DNA of 64,000 nt from SZAS-79 sp963844255 (GCA_963844255.1 CAWJNP010000008.1:8317-72316); one strand, 5' to 3'. Numbered from the stretch's first letter, positions 53,316 through 62,662 are shown. The notes: generated by a model from the letters alone, not told the origin. Numbers and translations are program-made.

Positions 53316-56300
53316 GTGATTCCTCCCCATCTCCAGGCCGAGCGCCTCGCCCGGCTGCCCAAACCCGAATTCGACCCTGCGTTGCCGGTCAACGGCCGGC
53401 GGGACGAAATCCGCCGCGCGATCGAAGACCATCAGGTGGTGGTGATCTGCGGGGAGACGGGTTCGGGCAAGACCACGCAGATTCCGAAGATCCTGCTCGA
53501 GATGCAGCGCGGCATCAAAGGCTGGATCGGCCACACGCAGCCGCGCCGGATCGCGGCACGCTCGGTGGCGTCGCGCATCGCGCAGGAGTTGAAGACCGAG
53601 CTCGGCGCGGCCGTGGGCTACAAGGTGCGGTTTCTCGACAAGGTCAAACGCGAGTCCTATGTCAAGCTGATGACCGACGGGATCCTGCTCGCCGAGACGC
53701 AGGGCGATGCACTGCTGTCTGCGTATGACACGATCATCATCGACGAGGCGCACGAGCGCAGCCTGAACATCGATTTCCTGCTGGGGTATCTGCTCAAGCT
53801 GCTGCCCCGACGCCCCGACCTGAAGCTGATCATCACTTCGGCGACGATCGATGCGGAGAAGTTTTCGAAGCACTTTGCGATCGGCGGCAAGCCCGCGCCG
53901 GTGATCGAAGTGTCCGGGCGCCTGTATCCGGTCGAGGTGCGCTACCGGCCGGTGGGCGGCGATACCGAGGACACCACGCGCGACGAAGAAGAGTCCGCGC
54001 TGGTCGACGCAGTCACGGAGCTGTGCAACGCAGGTCCGGGCGACGTGCTGGTGTTCCTGCCGGGAGAGCGCGAGATCCGCGAAACCACGGCGATCCTGCA
54101 GGGCAATTTGAAATCGATCAGCCGCGGGCCGGTCGACCTGCTGCCGCTGTTCTCGCGGCTGTCGAATGCCGAGCAGGACCGCGTGTTCAAGCCCAGCGGC
54201 AATGCGCGGCGCATCGTGCTCGCCACCAACGTGGCCGAGACTTCGCTGACCGTGCCCGGCATCCGCTATGTGGTGGACACGGGCTACGCGCGGGTGAAGC
54301 GCTACAGCTACCGCAACAAGGTCGAGCAGCTGCGCGTGGAGAAGATCTCGCAGGCCTCCGCAAAACAACGTGCCGGCCGCTGCGGGCGGGTGGCCGACGG
54401 GATCTGTATTCGGCTCTATGACGAGGACGATTTCCGGGGGCGCTCCGAGTTCACCGACCCGGAGGTGCTGAGATCGTCGCTCGCCGCGGTGATCCTGCGC
54501 GCCAAGGGGCTGCACCTGGGCGATCCGGCCGAGTTTCCGTTTGTCGATCCGCCGGCGCCGCGCGCGATTGCGGACGGCTATGCGCTGCTCTCCGAGCTGG
54601 GCGCGGTCGACGAGGCCAACGAACTGACGCCAACGGGGCGCGAGCTTGCGCGCCTGCCGCTCGACCCACGCATCGCGCGCATGCTGTTCGCGGCGCAGAA
54701 GGAGCGGTGCCTCGAACAGGTGCTGGTGATCGCGGCGGCGCTCTCGGTGCAGGATCCGCGTGACCGGCCGATGGACAAGCAGGCCGCCGCCGACCAGGCG
54801 CAGAAGCGGTTCGATGACGAGCGCTCGGATTTTCTTGCCTATCTGAAGCTCTGGCAGTTCTTTGCCGATGCGCTCACCGAGAAGCTGACCAACAACAAGC
54901 TCGCCGCGCTCTGCCGGGCGCATTTCCTGTCGATCGCGCGGATGCGCGAGTGGCGCGAGGTACACAGCCAGCTGCGCGCGCAGGTCGAGGAACTCGGCTG
55001 GAAGACCTCGAGTGTGGATCCGACCAAGTTCGAAGGTTTTCGTGCGATCCACCGCGCGCTGCTCACGGGCTTGTTGGGCAACATCGGGATGAAAGCCGAG
55101 GATGACTCCGCCTACACCGGCGCGCGCGGGATCAAGTTCTGGGTGCATCCGGGTTCGGGCACGAAGAAACCCGGCCGCTGGATCATGGCCGCCGAATTGA
55201 CGGAGACCACGCGCCTGTTCGCGCGCTGCGTGGCGGCGCTCGAGCCGCAGTGGCTGGAGGAACTCGGCGCGCATCTGCTGAAAAAATCGCGCGACAACCC
55301 GCACTGGGAAAAGACCCGCGCGCAGGTCGTGGCGGTCGAGCGCGCCACACTCTACGGACTTCCGGTGTACGTGAACCGGCGCGTGCACTACGGGCCCATG
55401 GATCCGGAGTATGCGCGCGAGGTGTTCATCCGCCAGGCGCTGGTCGAGGGCGAGTTCGAGACGCGCGCCCCGTTCTACGCCCACAACCAGAAACTGATCC
55501 ACGAGATCGAGCGGCTGGAACACAAGTCGCGCCGCCCCGACATCCTGGTCGACGACGAACTCATCAATGCGTTCTACGACAGCCGGATTCCTGCGGGCAT
55601 CCACAACGGCGCGGACTTCGAGAAGTGGAGAAAGACCGCTGAAGCCGAAAATCCCGAAGCTGCTGTTTCTCTCGCGCGAAGACCTCATGCGCCACGAGGC
55701 GGCCGGCATTACCACGGGGAATTTCCCGCCGACGCTGCGCCTGGGCGCAAACGAGTTCGCGCTCGAATATCACTTCGAACCGGGCTCGGCGAAGGACGGC
55801 GTTACCATGACCGTGCCGGTGGCCCTCTTGAACCAGGTCAGTGCCGCGCGCTGCGACTGGCTGGTGCCGGGGCTGTTGAAGGACAAGGTGCAGACACTGG
55901 CGAAATCGATCCCGCAGCGCCTGCGCCACAAGCTGGGCGCACTGGCCGAGTTCGCGGAAACCTTCGTCGCCGCGGCCAAGCCCTCGGACACGCCGCTGGC
56001 GACCGCGATCTCGCGCTACATCCGGCTGGAATTGAACCTCGATGTGCCGCTGGATGCGTTTCGTCCGGACTCTGCACCACCGCACCTCGCGATGAACTAC
56101 CTCGTGATCGACGAGCACGGCCGCCAGCTGGCGATGGGCCGCAATCTTGCCGAGCTCAAGACGGCGCTGCGCGACGAAACCGAAGCGGTGCTGCAGGACG
56201 AGGCGCCGATGCCCGAGGGAGAGAAGTTCACCGGCTGGACCTTCGGCGATCTCGAAGAAATGATGGAGCTCGAGCGCGGCGGGCAGACGCTGGTGGGTTA

Positions 56301-57042
56301 CCCCGCGCTGGTCGATGCGGGCGACGCGGTCACGCTGCAGGTGGTGGATTCACCCGAGAACGCGCTGGAAATCCATCGCGGCGGCGTGCGGCGTCTGCTG
56401 TCGATTGCCTTCAAGGAACGGATCCGCGACCTCGAGAAGTCGCTCGTGCGCGATGCCATGCTCGGGCCGGTGAAGGAAGACATCGTCCTGGCGGCGCTCG
56501 ACCGCACGTTTCTCGCCGAATCCTTGCCGATGACGGCCAAGGATTTCGCCGCGCGCGTCAGCGACGGCCGCAACCGTTTCAACCTGATCGCGCAGGAAAT
56601 CATGCGCCTCGCCACGACGGTGCTCACCGAATATCGCGAGCTGGGCAAGCGCCTGGTCAGCGCGGCCAAGGGCTTTCCGATCCCGGCGGAGGACGTGAAG
56701 CAGCAGCTCGCGCGCCTGCTCGGGACGCACTTCATTGCGCAGACACCCTACGCACGGCTGCAGCATTTTCCGCGCTACCTGAAGGCGGCGGGCCTGCGGT
56801 TGGACAAATTGCGCGCCGATCCTGCGCGCGACGCACGCCTGATGGCCGAGTTCGCGCCGTTGTATTCGGCGTGGCAGCGCGAGGCGGTCGTGCGGATGAA
56901 GCAGGGGACACAGACTCCCGAGATCGAACAGTTCCGCTGGCTGCTGGAAGAACTGCGCGTGTCGCTGTTTGCGCAGGAACTCAGGACGCCGGTGCCGGTA
57001 TCGGTGAAGCGGTTGGCGAAGCTCTGGCAGAGTCTGCGGTAG
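53316..57042 (+). CDS. hrpA: ATP-dependent RNA helicase HrpA (one-base frameshift near 55650)
   Basis: DEAH/RHA helicase, about 1241 residues when the frame is restored. Motif I GETGSGKTT (about residues 46-54), II DEAH in IIDEAHERSLN, III SAT, VI QRAGRCGR. After these come HA2, OB-fold and the large DUF3418 C-terminal region of HrpA. Reading is in frame 3 to about 55650, then frame 1 to the TAG at 57040-57042: AEAENP is in the first and KLLFLSREDLMRHEAAGI in the second. One extra C in a CCC run at about 55650 explains it. GTG start at 53316. HrpA rescues stalled ribosomes and remodels RNA. Its last 56 nt are duplicated at 57886. Confidence 0.93.
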
Positions 57043-57066
57043 CGCCCCGCCCGTCGATGATCGGTT

Positions 57067-57390
57067 TTACGCGGCCTTGACAGTGTGAACCTCGAACCCG
57101 ACCTTCAGCCAATGCCGGATCGCGCTGAAAATAGCGGACAGATTGTCCATGCCCGGATTTCCTCTGGGCGACAGCATTCTATGCAGGCTCTTGCTCGGTG
57201 TTTCGGTCATTTTCGCCAATTGTTCGAATCCGAGCGTGGCGTTGATCAGGTCGCGCAGAATAAGTCGGGCAGTTTCCGGTTCGCCACTCAGGAACAGCGT
57301 TGCCGCTTCATCGAGTAGCGCTTTGGCGAACTTTGGATCGCGCTCGGCTCGCTCGAAGACGGTCTGCTTGAAGTTTCGGGTCAATGCCAT
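57067..57390 (-). CDS. Antitoxin of HI1420 type (HTH addiction-module antidote)
   Basis: 107 residues. The HTH lies in the C-terminal half (GFEQLAKMTETPSKSLHRMLSPRGNPGMDNLSAIFSAI), as in HI1420-like antidote proteins. It should bind and neutralise the toxin encoded just before it and repress the operon. AAGGTG lies before the ATG at 57390, 4 nt after the toxin stop, so toxin comes first, as in HigBA-like order. The module lies between two copies of hrpA 3'-end sequence. Confidence 0.88.
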   Translation of the reverse strand: MALTRNFKQTVFERAERDPKFAKALLDEAATLFLSGEPETARLILRDLINATLGFEQLAKMTETPSKSLHRMLSPRGNPGMDNLSAIFSAIRHWLKVGFEVHTVKAA

Positions 57391-57394
57391 GTGA

Positions 57395-57745
57395 TCACCT
57401 TGTTCCTTTGCTTTTCATCGCCAGGATTCTTTTCCGATCCTTGTATTCAGCATGCATGGTCTTGGCGCGCTCGATGTCTTTTTGCTGGTTACGTTTCACG
57501 CCGCCACCAAACAGGACGATGAGTGCCGCACCGTCTCGTGCCAGATAGATGCGGTACCCCGGGCCCCAGTCGATGATGTACTCACCGATACCGGAAAACC
57601 ATTTGATGCTCGACGTGTTGCCAAGCTCCAAACGCAGCTTGGCTGTAACCACCTTGGCCGCCGCCTGGGCATCCAGATTGTCGAACCACTGTTTATAGGG
57701 GTTCGATCCATCCGCCCGGAGGTATTCCTCGACCTTGATCGGCAT
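57395..57745 (-). CDS. RelE/ParE-superfamily toxin of HI1419 type
   Basis: 116 residues. VEEYLRADGSNPYKQWFDNLDAQAAAKVVTAKLRLELGN, then IGEYIIDWGPGYRIYLARDGAALIVLFGGGVKRNQQKDIERAK is the pattern of addiction-module killer proteins, likely ribosome-dependent mRNA endonucleases. Basic C-terminus (EYKDRKRILAMKSKGTR). First gene of the pair. A perfect inverted repeat lies 9 nt upstream of the ATG. No good Shine-Dalgarno is seen, so the transcript may have a very short leader. Confidence 0.9.
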   Translation of the reverse strand: MPIKVEEYLRADGSNPYKQWFDNLDAQAAAKVVTAKLRLELGNTSSIKWFSGIGEYIIDWGPGYRIYLARDGAALIVLFGGGVKRNQQKDIERAKTMHAEYKDRKRILAMKSKGTR

Positions 57746-57753
57746 CGTCTTAT

Positions 57754-57771
57754 GGTAACGAATACGTTACC
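57754..57771 (-). promoter_or_regulatory. Probable autoregulatory operator of the toxin-antitoxin operon
   Basis: GGTAACG and CGTTACC, perfect 7-bp arms with AATA between, 8 nt upstream of the toxin ATG. On the minus strand a TTGCAT (57780-57775) and a TACCAT (57757-57752) at 17-nt spacing are possible -35 and -10 boxes that the repeat covers. Fits repression by the antitoxin. Confidence 0.65.
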
Positions 57772-57812
57772 TTTATGCAAGAGAATATCAGGCCGAAGCC
57801 GTAATCCTGCGG

Positions 57813-57884
57813 TCAAACGTCCTGGCTGTAGACGATGAAGTCCAGATGCTTCGCGACCTTGTCGCACAGGGTTCCGCCCGCCAC
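57813..57884 (-). pseudogene. Remnant of a GNAT acetyltransferase 3' end
   Basis: 72 nt encoding VAGGTLCDKVAKHLDFIVYSQDV and a stop on the minus strand, about 86% identical to the end of the intact GNAT gene (60444-60515; DKVAKHLGFIVYSHDV). The rest of the gene is missing; the sequence changes directly into the hrpA-tail copy at 57886. Confidence 0.8.
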
Positions 57885-57885
57885 G

Positions 57886-57941
57886 CGCCCGTGCCGGTGT
57901 CGGTGAAACGGCTGGCGAAGCTCTGGCAGACGCTGCGCTAG
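57886..57941 (+). pseudogene. Remnant of an hrpA 3' end
   Basis: 56 nt matching the end of hrpA (56987-57042) at 49 of 56 positions, encoding PVPVSVKRLAKLWQTLR and a stop (PVPVSVKRLAKLWQSLR in hrpA). The changes are mostly silent, so it once was under selection as coding sequence. The 57942-58064 interval after it shows no gene. Confidence 0.82.
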
Positions 57942-58064
57942 TGCGCGGCTAGGTCTTGGTCAGAATCTCGCCACACTCCCGCGCCACCAGGTACTGCTGA
58001 GTAGTGGCCTTGGTATCGGCGACTGTCGCCTATCCACCCGGTTCGGCTTTTGCTCGGGTCGTGC

Positions 58065-58688
58065 TCAACCCTTGAACCCGATGCTCCAGTGCGTGCCGTC
58101 GCAGAACGGCTTGTTCTTGGAGCCTCCGCAACGGCACAGGGTGTAGTGCTCGGTTGATGCACCCTGTCCCCAAGGCTGCCCGGGCAGTTCGGCGCTACCG
58201 GTGACTGCGTACGGGCCATCCTTTGTCACGATGATCGACGTTTCACGTCTGGGCTCTTCGCCTTCGATCTCATCCAGCGTGTAGCTCAGCGCGCCCGACG
58301 GACAGGCGCGGATGGTCTCGATGATCGCTTCGACCTCGGCGCCAGCAGGATCGATCCACGGCTCGACCTTGTACTTGAACACTGCGGCCAGACCGTCGGT
58401 GCAGCGTCCCGCGTGCGCGCAGATCGACCGGTTGTCATGGATGGTGATTCCCGGCGCCCGATAACTCTCGCGCTTGTCGCCACTGCGATCGGCAGTTTTC
58501 GCATCCGAGAAGCCGTTCTTGCGGTGCGTGCCGTCGCAGAACGGCTTGTTGCCCGAACCGCCGCAGCGGCACAGTGCCATGACGGGCGTGGCCTCGATGC
58601 GCTCGCCGCGACCGTCACGGAGATCCTCGAGGTCTTTGACGAGGTATGGACCATTCGGTTTGCATTCGATCGTGGTGCGTTCGCTCAT
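58065..58688 (-). CDS. CDGSH - 4Fe-4S ferredoxin-like - CDGSH iron-sulfur protein
   Basis: 207 residues with three probable Fe-S sites. First CDGSH about 36-60: C40, C42, C51, H55 (CRCGGSGNKPFCDGTH). Middle Fer4_19-type domain about 78-140 with C90, C96 and C129-P (ICAHAGRC, RACPSGA). Second CDGSH about 155-207: C185, C187, C196, H200. CDGSH sites hold a 2Fe-2S cluster with three Cys and one His. Probable electron-transfer or cluster-transfer protein in the cytoplasm. The ATG at 58688 is supported by AAAGGA and by homology starting there. Divergent from the TetR gene, and near its operator. Confidence 0.9.
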   Translation of the reverse strand: MSERTTIECKPNGPYLVKDLEDLRDGRGERIEATPVMALCRCGGSGNKPFCDGTHRKNGFSDAKTADRSGDKRESYRAPGITIHDNRSICAHAGRCTDGLAAVFKYKVEPWIDPAGAEVEAIIETIRACPSGALSYTLDEIEGEEPRRETSIIVTKDGPYAVTGSAELPGQPWGQGASTEHYTLCRCGGSKNKPFCDGTHWSIGFKG

Positions 58689-58816
58689 GTAAGTGTCCTT
58701 TCGAAAATTCTCATGCCCATGTCCGGCTGAAACCTCACGCCGTAAGCATCCCAGATCAGCGTCGCAGGTGAAAGCGGTGGTGGCCGACCTCTGCGGCCGT
58801 GGGGGACGGGGATGGA

Positions 58817-58845
58817 TTGACACCATACCAACTAATAGGTATGGT
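58817..58845 (+). promoter_or_regulatory. TetR promoter with overlapping palindromic operator
   Basis: TTGACA (58817-58822) and TATGGT (58840-58845) with 17-bp spacing, an excellent sigma-70 fit. ACCATACC (58822-58829) and GGTATGGT (58838-58845) are perfect 8-bp arms with an 8-bp spacer and lie on the spacer and -10 box. Strongly suggests autorepression by the TetR protein encoded 37 nt downstream. Confidence 0.82.
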
Positions 58846-58881
58846 CTGTTTCACAGAGACAAACGCTCGCTCGTCACCCTT

Positions 58882-59517
58882 ATGGATGCAGCCCCTCACG
58901 CCTCAAAGACCAAGCTCCTGGAAGCCGCCCTGCAGGTCATCCGGGCCAAGGGTTACACGGCGACCACGATCGACGACATCTGCGCCGCGGCGGGCGTGAC
59001 CAAGGGCAGTTTCTTCCACCACTTCAAGGGGAAGCTGGAACTGGCCCTGGCCGCTGTCGAGCACTGGAACGCGGTAACCAGCGGCCTTTTCGCGGAAGCA
59101 CCGTATCGGCAGATCGCCGACCCGCGCGAGCGGTTGCTGGCCTACATCGATTTTCGTGCTGCGCTTTTGCAGGGCGAGGTGTCCGACTTCACCTGTCTGC
59201 TCGGCACGATGGTCCAGGAAACCTTCGATACCCATCCGCGGATTCGCGAAGCCTGCAACCAGGGCATCGTCCTGCACGCGCAGGTGGTCGCGATCGACAT
59301 CGCCGCGGCCAAGTCCCGCTATGCGCCCGAAGCGGAATGGGAGCCCGAGGACCTCGCCTTCTACACGCAGGCCGTCATACAGGGGGCATTCATCCTTGCA
59401 AAAGCACAGGGCAGCGCAAAAGTGGCGACGCAGTGCATCGCCCAATTGCGCGCCCATCTCGACTCACTGCTCAATCCGCCAAGTGCGAAGAAATCCAAAA
59501 GGAAAAAGCATGCCTGA
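58882..59517 (+). CDS. TetR/AcrR-family transcriptional regulator
   Basis: 211 residues. N-terminal HTH (about 8-55): TKLLEAALQVIRAKGYTATTIDDICAAAGVTKGSFFHHFKGKLEL is the TetR pattern. The C-terminal helical ligand domain (60-195) is followed by a Lys-rich tail (KKSKRKKHA). Likely represses its own operon with the SRPBCC and VOC genes, and possibly the divergent CDGSH gene. Start ATG 58882. The stop overlaps the next ATG by 8 nt. Confidence 0.92.
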   Translation: MDAAPHASKTKLLEAALQVIRAKGYTATTIDDICAAAGVTKGSFFHHFKGKLELALAAVEHWNAVTSGLFAEAPYRQIADPRERLLAYIDFRAALLQGEVSDFTCLLGTMVQETFDTHPRIREACNQGIVLHAQVVAIDIAAAKSRYAPEAEWEPEDLAFYTQAVIQGAFILAKAQGSAKVATQCIAQLRAHLDSLLNPPSAKKSKRKKHA

Positions 59518-59992
59518 AAAATCCGCTGCCACCGATGCCGCCGAACACGAGCTCGTCCTGACCCGCCTGATCGACGCTCCGCGCGACAAGCTCTTCCGTT
59601 GCTGGACCGAGCCCGCGCTGATCGTGCAGTGGTTCACGCCGCCGCCGTGGAAAACGATCCGCGCCGAACTCGACGTTCGACCGGGCGGCGCGAACACCAT
59701 CGTGATGCAGGGGCCGGACGGAACGGAAATGCCCAATCGCGGTGTGTACCTGGAGGTCGTGAAAGGCGAGCGCCTGGTGTTCACCGATGCCTACACCTCG
59801 GCCTGGGTGCCGTCGGCCAAGCCGTTCTTCACCTGCGTTCTGACGTTTGCCGAAGAAGAAGGCAGGACGCGCTATACCGCGCGGGCCCGGCACTGGACGG
59901 CGGAAGACTGCGCCGCGCACGAGAAGATGGGCTTTCACGCCGGCTGGGGCATCGCGACCGATCAACTCGCCGCGCTCGCGGCGACACTCTGA
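59510..59992 (+). CDS. SRPBCC (AHSA1-like) domain protein
   Basis: 160 residues, one START-like helix-grip domain: ELVLTRLIDAPRDKLFRCWTEPALIVQWFTPPPW at the N-terminus and KMGFHAGWGIATDQLAALA at the end, typical of AHSA1-type proteins. Binds a hydrophobic ligand or acts as an enzyme accessory. Starts 8 nt inside the TetR gene with AGGAAAAA as ribosome site. Confidence 0.9.
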   Translation: MPEKSAATDAAEHELVLTRLIDAPRDKLFRCWTEPALIVQWFTPPPWKTIRAELDVRPGGANTIVMQGPDGTEMPNRGVYLEVVKGERLVFTDAYTSAWVPSAKPFFTCVLTFAEEEGRTRYTARARHWTAEDCAAHEKMGFHAGWGIATDQLAALAATL

Positions 59993-60007
59993 GAGGGAGG
60001 AATGGAA

Positions 60008-60415
60008 ATGAACGCAGTAGTCCACTTCGAAATGCCCTATGACGACCGGGCCCGCATGGCCAGGTTCTACGAGCGCGCGTTCGGCTGGCAGACGCAAATG
60101 CTCGGCCCGGAGATGGGCGACTATGTCCTCGCCGAAACCGCCGAAACAGTGGACGGCCGGCCAAAGAATCCGGGCGCGATCAACGGCGGTTTCTTTCCGC
60201 GCAAGCCGGACTGGCCGGCACAGTACCCATCGGTCGTTATTGCTGTCGATGACATCCGGGCGGCAATGAGGCAAGTCGCAGCCGCCGGCGGCGAAGTGCT
60301 CGGAGAGCCGATGCCGATCCCCGGCGTGGGCCAGTATGTTTCGTTCATGGATACCGAGGGCAATCGCGCCAGCATGCTGGAGCCGCTTGCCCGCAACGGG
60401 TGCTCTCAAGCCTGA
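60008..60415 (+). CDS. VOC-superfamily (glyoxalase/bleomycin-resistance-like) protein
   Basis: About 135 residues: MNAVVHFEMPYDDRARMARFYERAFGWQTQMLG, then a second betaalphabetabetabeta unit from about residue 70 (VVIAVDDIRAAMRQVAAAGGEVLGEPMPIPGVGQYVSFMDTEGNRASML). GGGAGG ends 7 nt before the ATG at 60008; an ATG at 60002 is too close to it. Metal ligands are not certain. Third gene of the TetR operon, 15 nt from the SRPBCC gene; may act on the same toxic compound. Confidence 0.87.
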   Translation: MNAVVHFEMPYDDRARMARFYERAFGWQTQMLGPEMGDYVLAETAETVDGRPKNPGAINGGFFPRKPDWPAQYPSVVIAVDDIRAAMRQVAAAGGEVLGEPMPIPGVGQYVSFMDTEGNRASMLEPLARNGCSQA

Positions 60416-60443
60416 GGGCGCCGCAGCGCGCCGCTTTTGGCGC

Positions 60444-60905
60444 TCAGACGTCGTGGCTGTAGACGATGAATCCCAGGTGCTTCGCGACCTTGTCGTACAG
60501 CGTCCTGCCCGCCGCATTGGTTTCGTGCGTCTGCCAGTAGACACGCACGATGCCCGCCTCCTTCGCGGCCGCATACACGCCGTGGATCAGCGCGCGCCCG
60601 ATGCCGTGGCCGCGTTGCGCGGCGTCGGTATAGAGATCCTGCAGGTAGCAGGTGAGTTCCTTTCTCGTGGTGCTGCGGTGGAAGAGATAGTGCGTGAGGC
60701 CCACGAGTTTCCCGTCGGCTTCGGCCACCAGCGCATACACCGGCTCGGCCGGGTCGAAGAATCGCTGCCAGGTTGCCGCGGTGATCGCGGGGTCGAGCGC
60801 CGTCTCGCCCTTGCGGCCATAGAAGGCGTTGTAGCCGTCCCACAGGGGCGTCCATGCGGCGTGGTCGTCCTGGCGGATGGGGCGGATCTGGAGGGTTCGG
60901 GTCAT
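60444..60905 (-). CDS. GNAT-family N-acetyltransferase
   Basis: 153 residues. N-terminal strand LQIRPIRQDDHAAWTPLWDGYNAFYG and the acetyl-CoA motif A around CYLQDLYTDAAQRGHGIGRALIHGVY (QRGHGIG replaces the Q/RxxGxG/A motif). YWQTHETNAAGRTLYDKVAKHLGFIVYSHDV is the ending. Transfers an acetyl group to an unknown amine. A copy of its last 72 nt is at 57813. The convergent gap to the VOC gene has an imperfect GC stem with TTTT. Confidence 0.92.
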   Translation of the reverse strand: MTRTLQIRPIRQDDHAAWTPLWDGYNAFYGRKGETALDPAITAATWQRFFDPAEPVYALVAEADGKLVGLTHYLFHRSTTRKELTCYLQDLYTDAAQRGHGIGRALIHGVYAAAKEAGIVRVYWQTHETNAAGRTLYDKVAKHLGFIVYSHDV

Positions 60906-61012
60906 CTGATGTGTACTGGTATCGATACAGAAACTGACAGGAGACGAGCTCCTGGTGCGGTGATCATGGAATCATTCTTTAAAATTCAGGCATGCCATCC
61001 AGTCAGGAACAC

Positions 61013-61405
61013 CTACTTCGCGCGATGGATGGCGCACAGCTTGTTGCCGTCGGGATCGCGCACATAGGCCAGGAACATTGCCCCCAGCGTGCCTTCGCGC
61101 AGTCCCGGCGCATCCTCGATGGAGGTGCCGCCGTGCGCAACGGCAGCATCGTGGAACTGGCGTACCTGCTCGGCCGAGCTGCACTTGAAGCCGATGGTGC
61201 CGCCGTTGGCACAGGTCGCGGCTTCGTCGTTGATCGGTTCGCTGACGCAGAAGGTGCTGCCGTCGTGCCGGTAGAAGAGCCGGGTGTGGCCGGTGGCCGC
61301 CTTGTGGCGCACAGGCTCGCCGGCCCCGAGCGTCCCGAGTACCGCGTCGTAAAAGCGCTTGGAGCGCTCGATGTCGTTCGATCCGACCATGATGTGATTG
61401 AACAT
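61013..61405 (-). CDS. VOC-family (glyoxalase-like) protein
   Basis: 130 residues. MFNHIMVGSNDIERSKRFYDAVLGTLG opens the first VOC unit; FLAYVRDPDGNKLCAIHRA closes the second. The first His (H4) and the Glu region near SIEDAPG could be metal ligands, but this is uncertain. GGAG lies upstream of the ATG. Separate from the TetR operon and on the other strand. Confidence 0.87.
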   Translation of the reverse strand: MFNHIMVGSNDIERSKRFYDAVLGTLGAGEPVRHKAATGHTRLFYRHDGSTFCVSEPINDEAATCANGGTIGFKCSSAEQVRQFHDAAVAHGGTSIEDAPGLREGTLGAMFLAYVRDPDGNKLCAIHRAK

Positions 61406-61458
61406 GCCTTTCTCCTCTGCTGATGATCATTGAACCCGGCGCACGCGCGCCAGGTCGC

Positions 61459-62662
61459 CTACCGGTCCGCCGGCGTGTACAGCTCCTCGGTGTCCGCCAC
61501 GCCGCGCAGCTCGAACCTTCCCACGTGCCGCAGCGGGCGCTTCACCCGCGCGGCGAAGTCGCTCGACAGCAACAGCGGCACCCCGGTCTGCTTGGTGAGC
61601 GACTGGATTCGCGCGGTGGTGTTGACCGCCGGGCCCGACGACGTTGAACGCGAGGCGCCCCGGCGAACCGACGTTGGCATGGGTGACGACGCCCAGATGC
61701 AGACCCAGGCCGAATTCGATGACCGGCTGCTTCGAATGGCGCCGCCGGTGGTTGACGACGGCGATCGAATCGAAGGCGTCGATCGCTGCATCGAGCGCGG
61801 ATTCGCACACCTCGGCTTCGCGGCCGGGTTCGTCGATCTCGAACACGATGAGTATGGCGTCGCCGATGAACTGCAGGATCTCGCCGCCGCGCGCGGCGCT
61901 GGCCGCGGCGCAGTACTCGAAATAGTCGTTCAGCAGGCTCAGCAGTTCCGCGGTCGGCAGCCGCTCGGACAGCCCGGTGAAGCCGCGCAGATCGGAATAC
62001 CAGAACGCGGCGTTGATCTGGTCGCCGTCGCCGCGCCGGACCTGGCCGTCGAGGATCCGCCGGCTGATGCGCGGACCGACGAAGGTGTCGAGCAGGCCGA
62101 GCGTCATGCGCCGCTCTGCGATGATCTCGATCAGCGGCGCGAGCAGGTTGACCATGGCCTCGAAGCGCGCGATGTCGGCGTCGCTGAATCGCGTGGGCGA
62201 GGCGGTGGCCATGGTCACCACGTTGACTGAACCGGTGCCGAAGACCAGGGGCAGGGCGACGTACGAAGTCATCCCGGCCGCGCGCAGGTCGTGAAAGGTG
62301 GAGTGTTCGCTCTCCAGCGCCGGTGCGTCGAGCCGCGCGCGGTAAGTCAGGTTGCGCTCGCGCACATACTGGATCGGGCTGCCGATGTAGGCGTCGCCGA
62401 GTTCCACGCCGTGCTCGCCGTTCCACATCCGCGGTTCTGCGCCGCGGTCCCAGGCCACGCCCCAGGCGATCAGCTGCGGATGGAGCGTCGCGGTGGTCAG
62501 GCGGAAGCGGTCGACCGAGGCACCCGCCGCGTCGAGCCTGTCCACCAGCGCGGCAATCAGGTCGGCGGCGTCGGTGATCCGGCGCGCGTCGCCAAGCAGC
62601 CACAGGCCGACCGGCTCGAGCGACCAGCCATCGGTGGGACCAAACAGGGATTCCTTGCTCAA
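61459..62662 (-). CDS. GAF-like sensor adenylate/guanylate cyclase (class III), one-base frameshift near 61635
   Basis: About 400 residues after frame repair. The N-terminal half (about 20-195) looks like a GAF-type input. The class III cyclase domain (about 215-395) has FWYSDLRGFTGLSERLPTAELLSLLNDYFEY (first metal Asp in SDLRGFT), GGEILQFIGDAILIVF with the second Asp in GDA, and, after the frame switch, VNTTARIQSLTKQTGVPLLLS, which includes the purine-binding N..R region. A single extra G in a GGG run at about 61635 accounts for the switch; otherwise the C-terminus is a long unmatched frame to 61427. Start is TTG 62662. Would make cAMP or cGMP. Confidence 0.85.

Noticed and set aside
53151..55715. 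An 854-codon minus-strand frame opposite hrpA.
   Set aside because: hrpA on the plus strand has all helicase motifs. The minus frame would also run through the strong terminator at 53153-53186.
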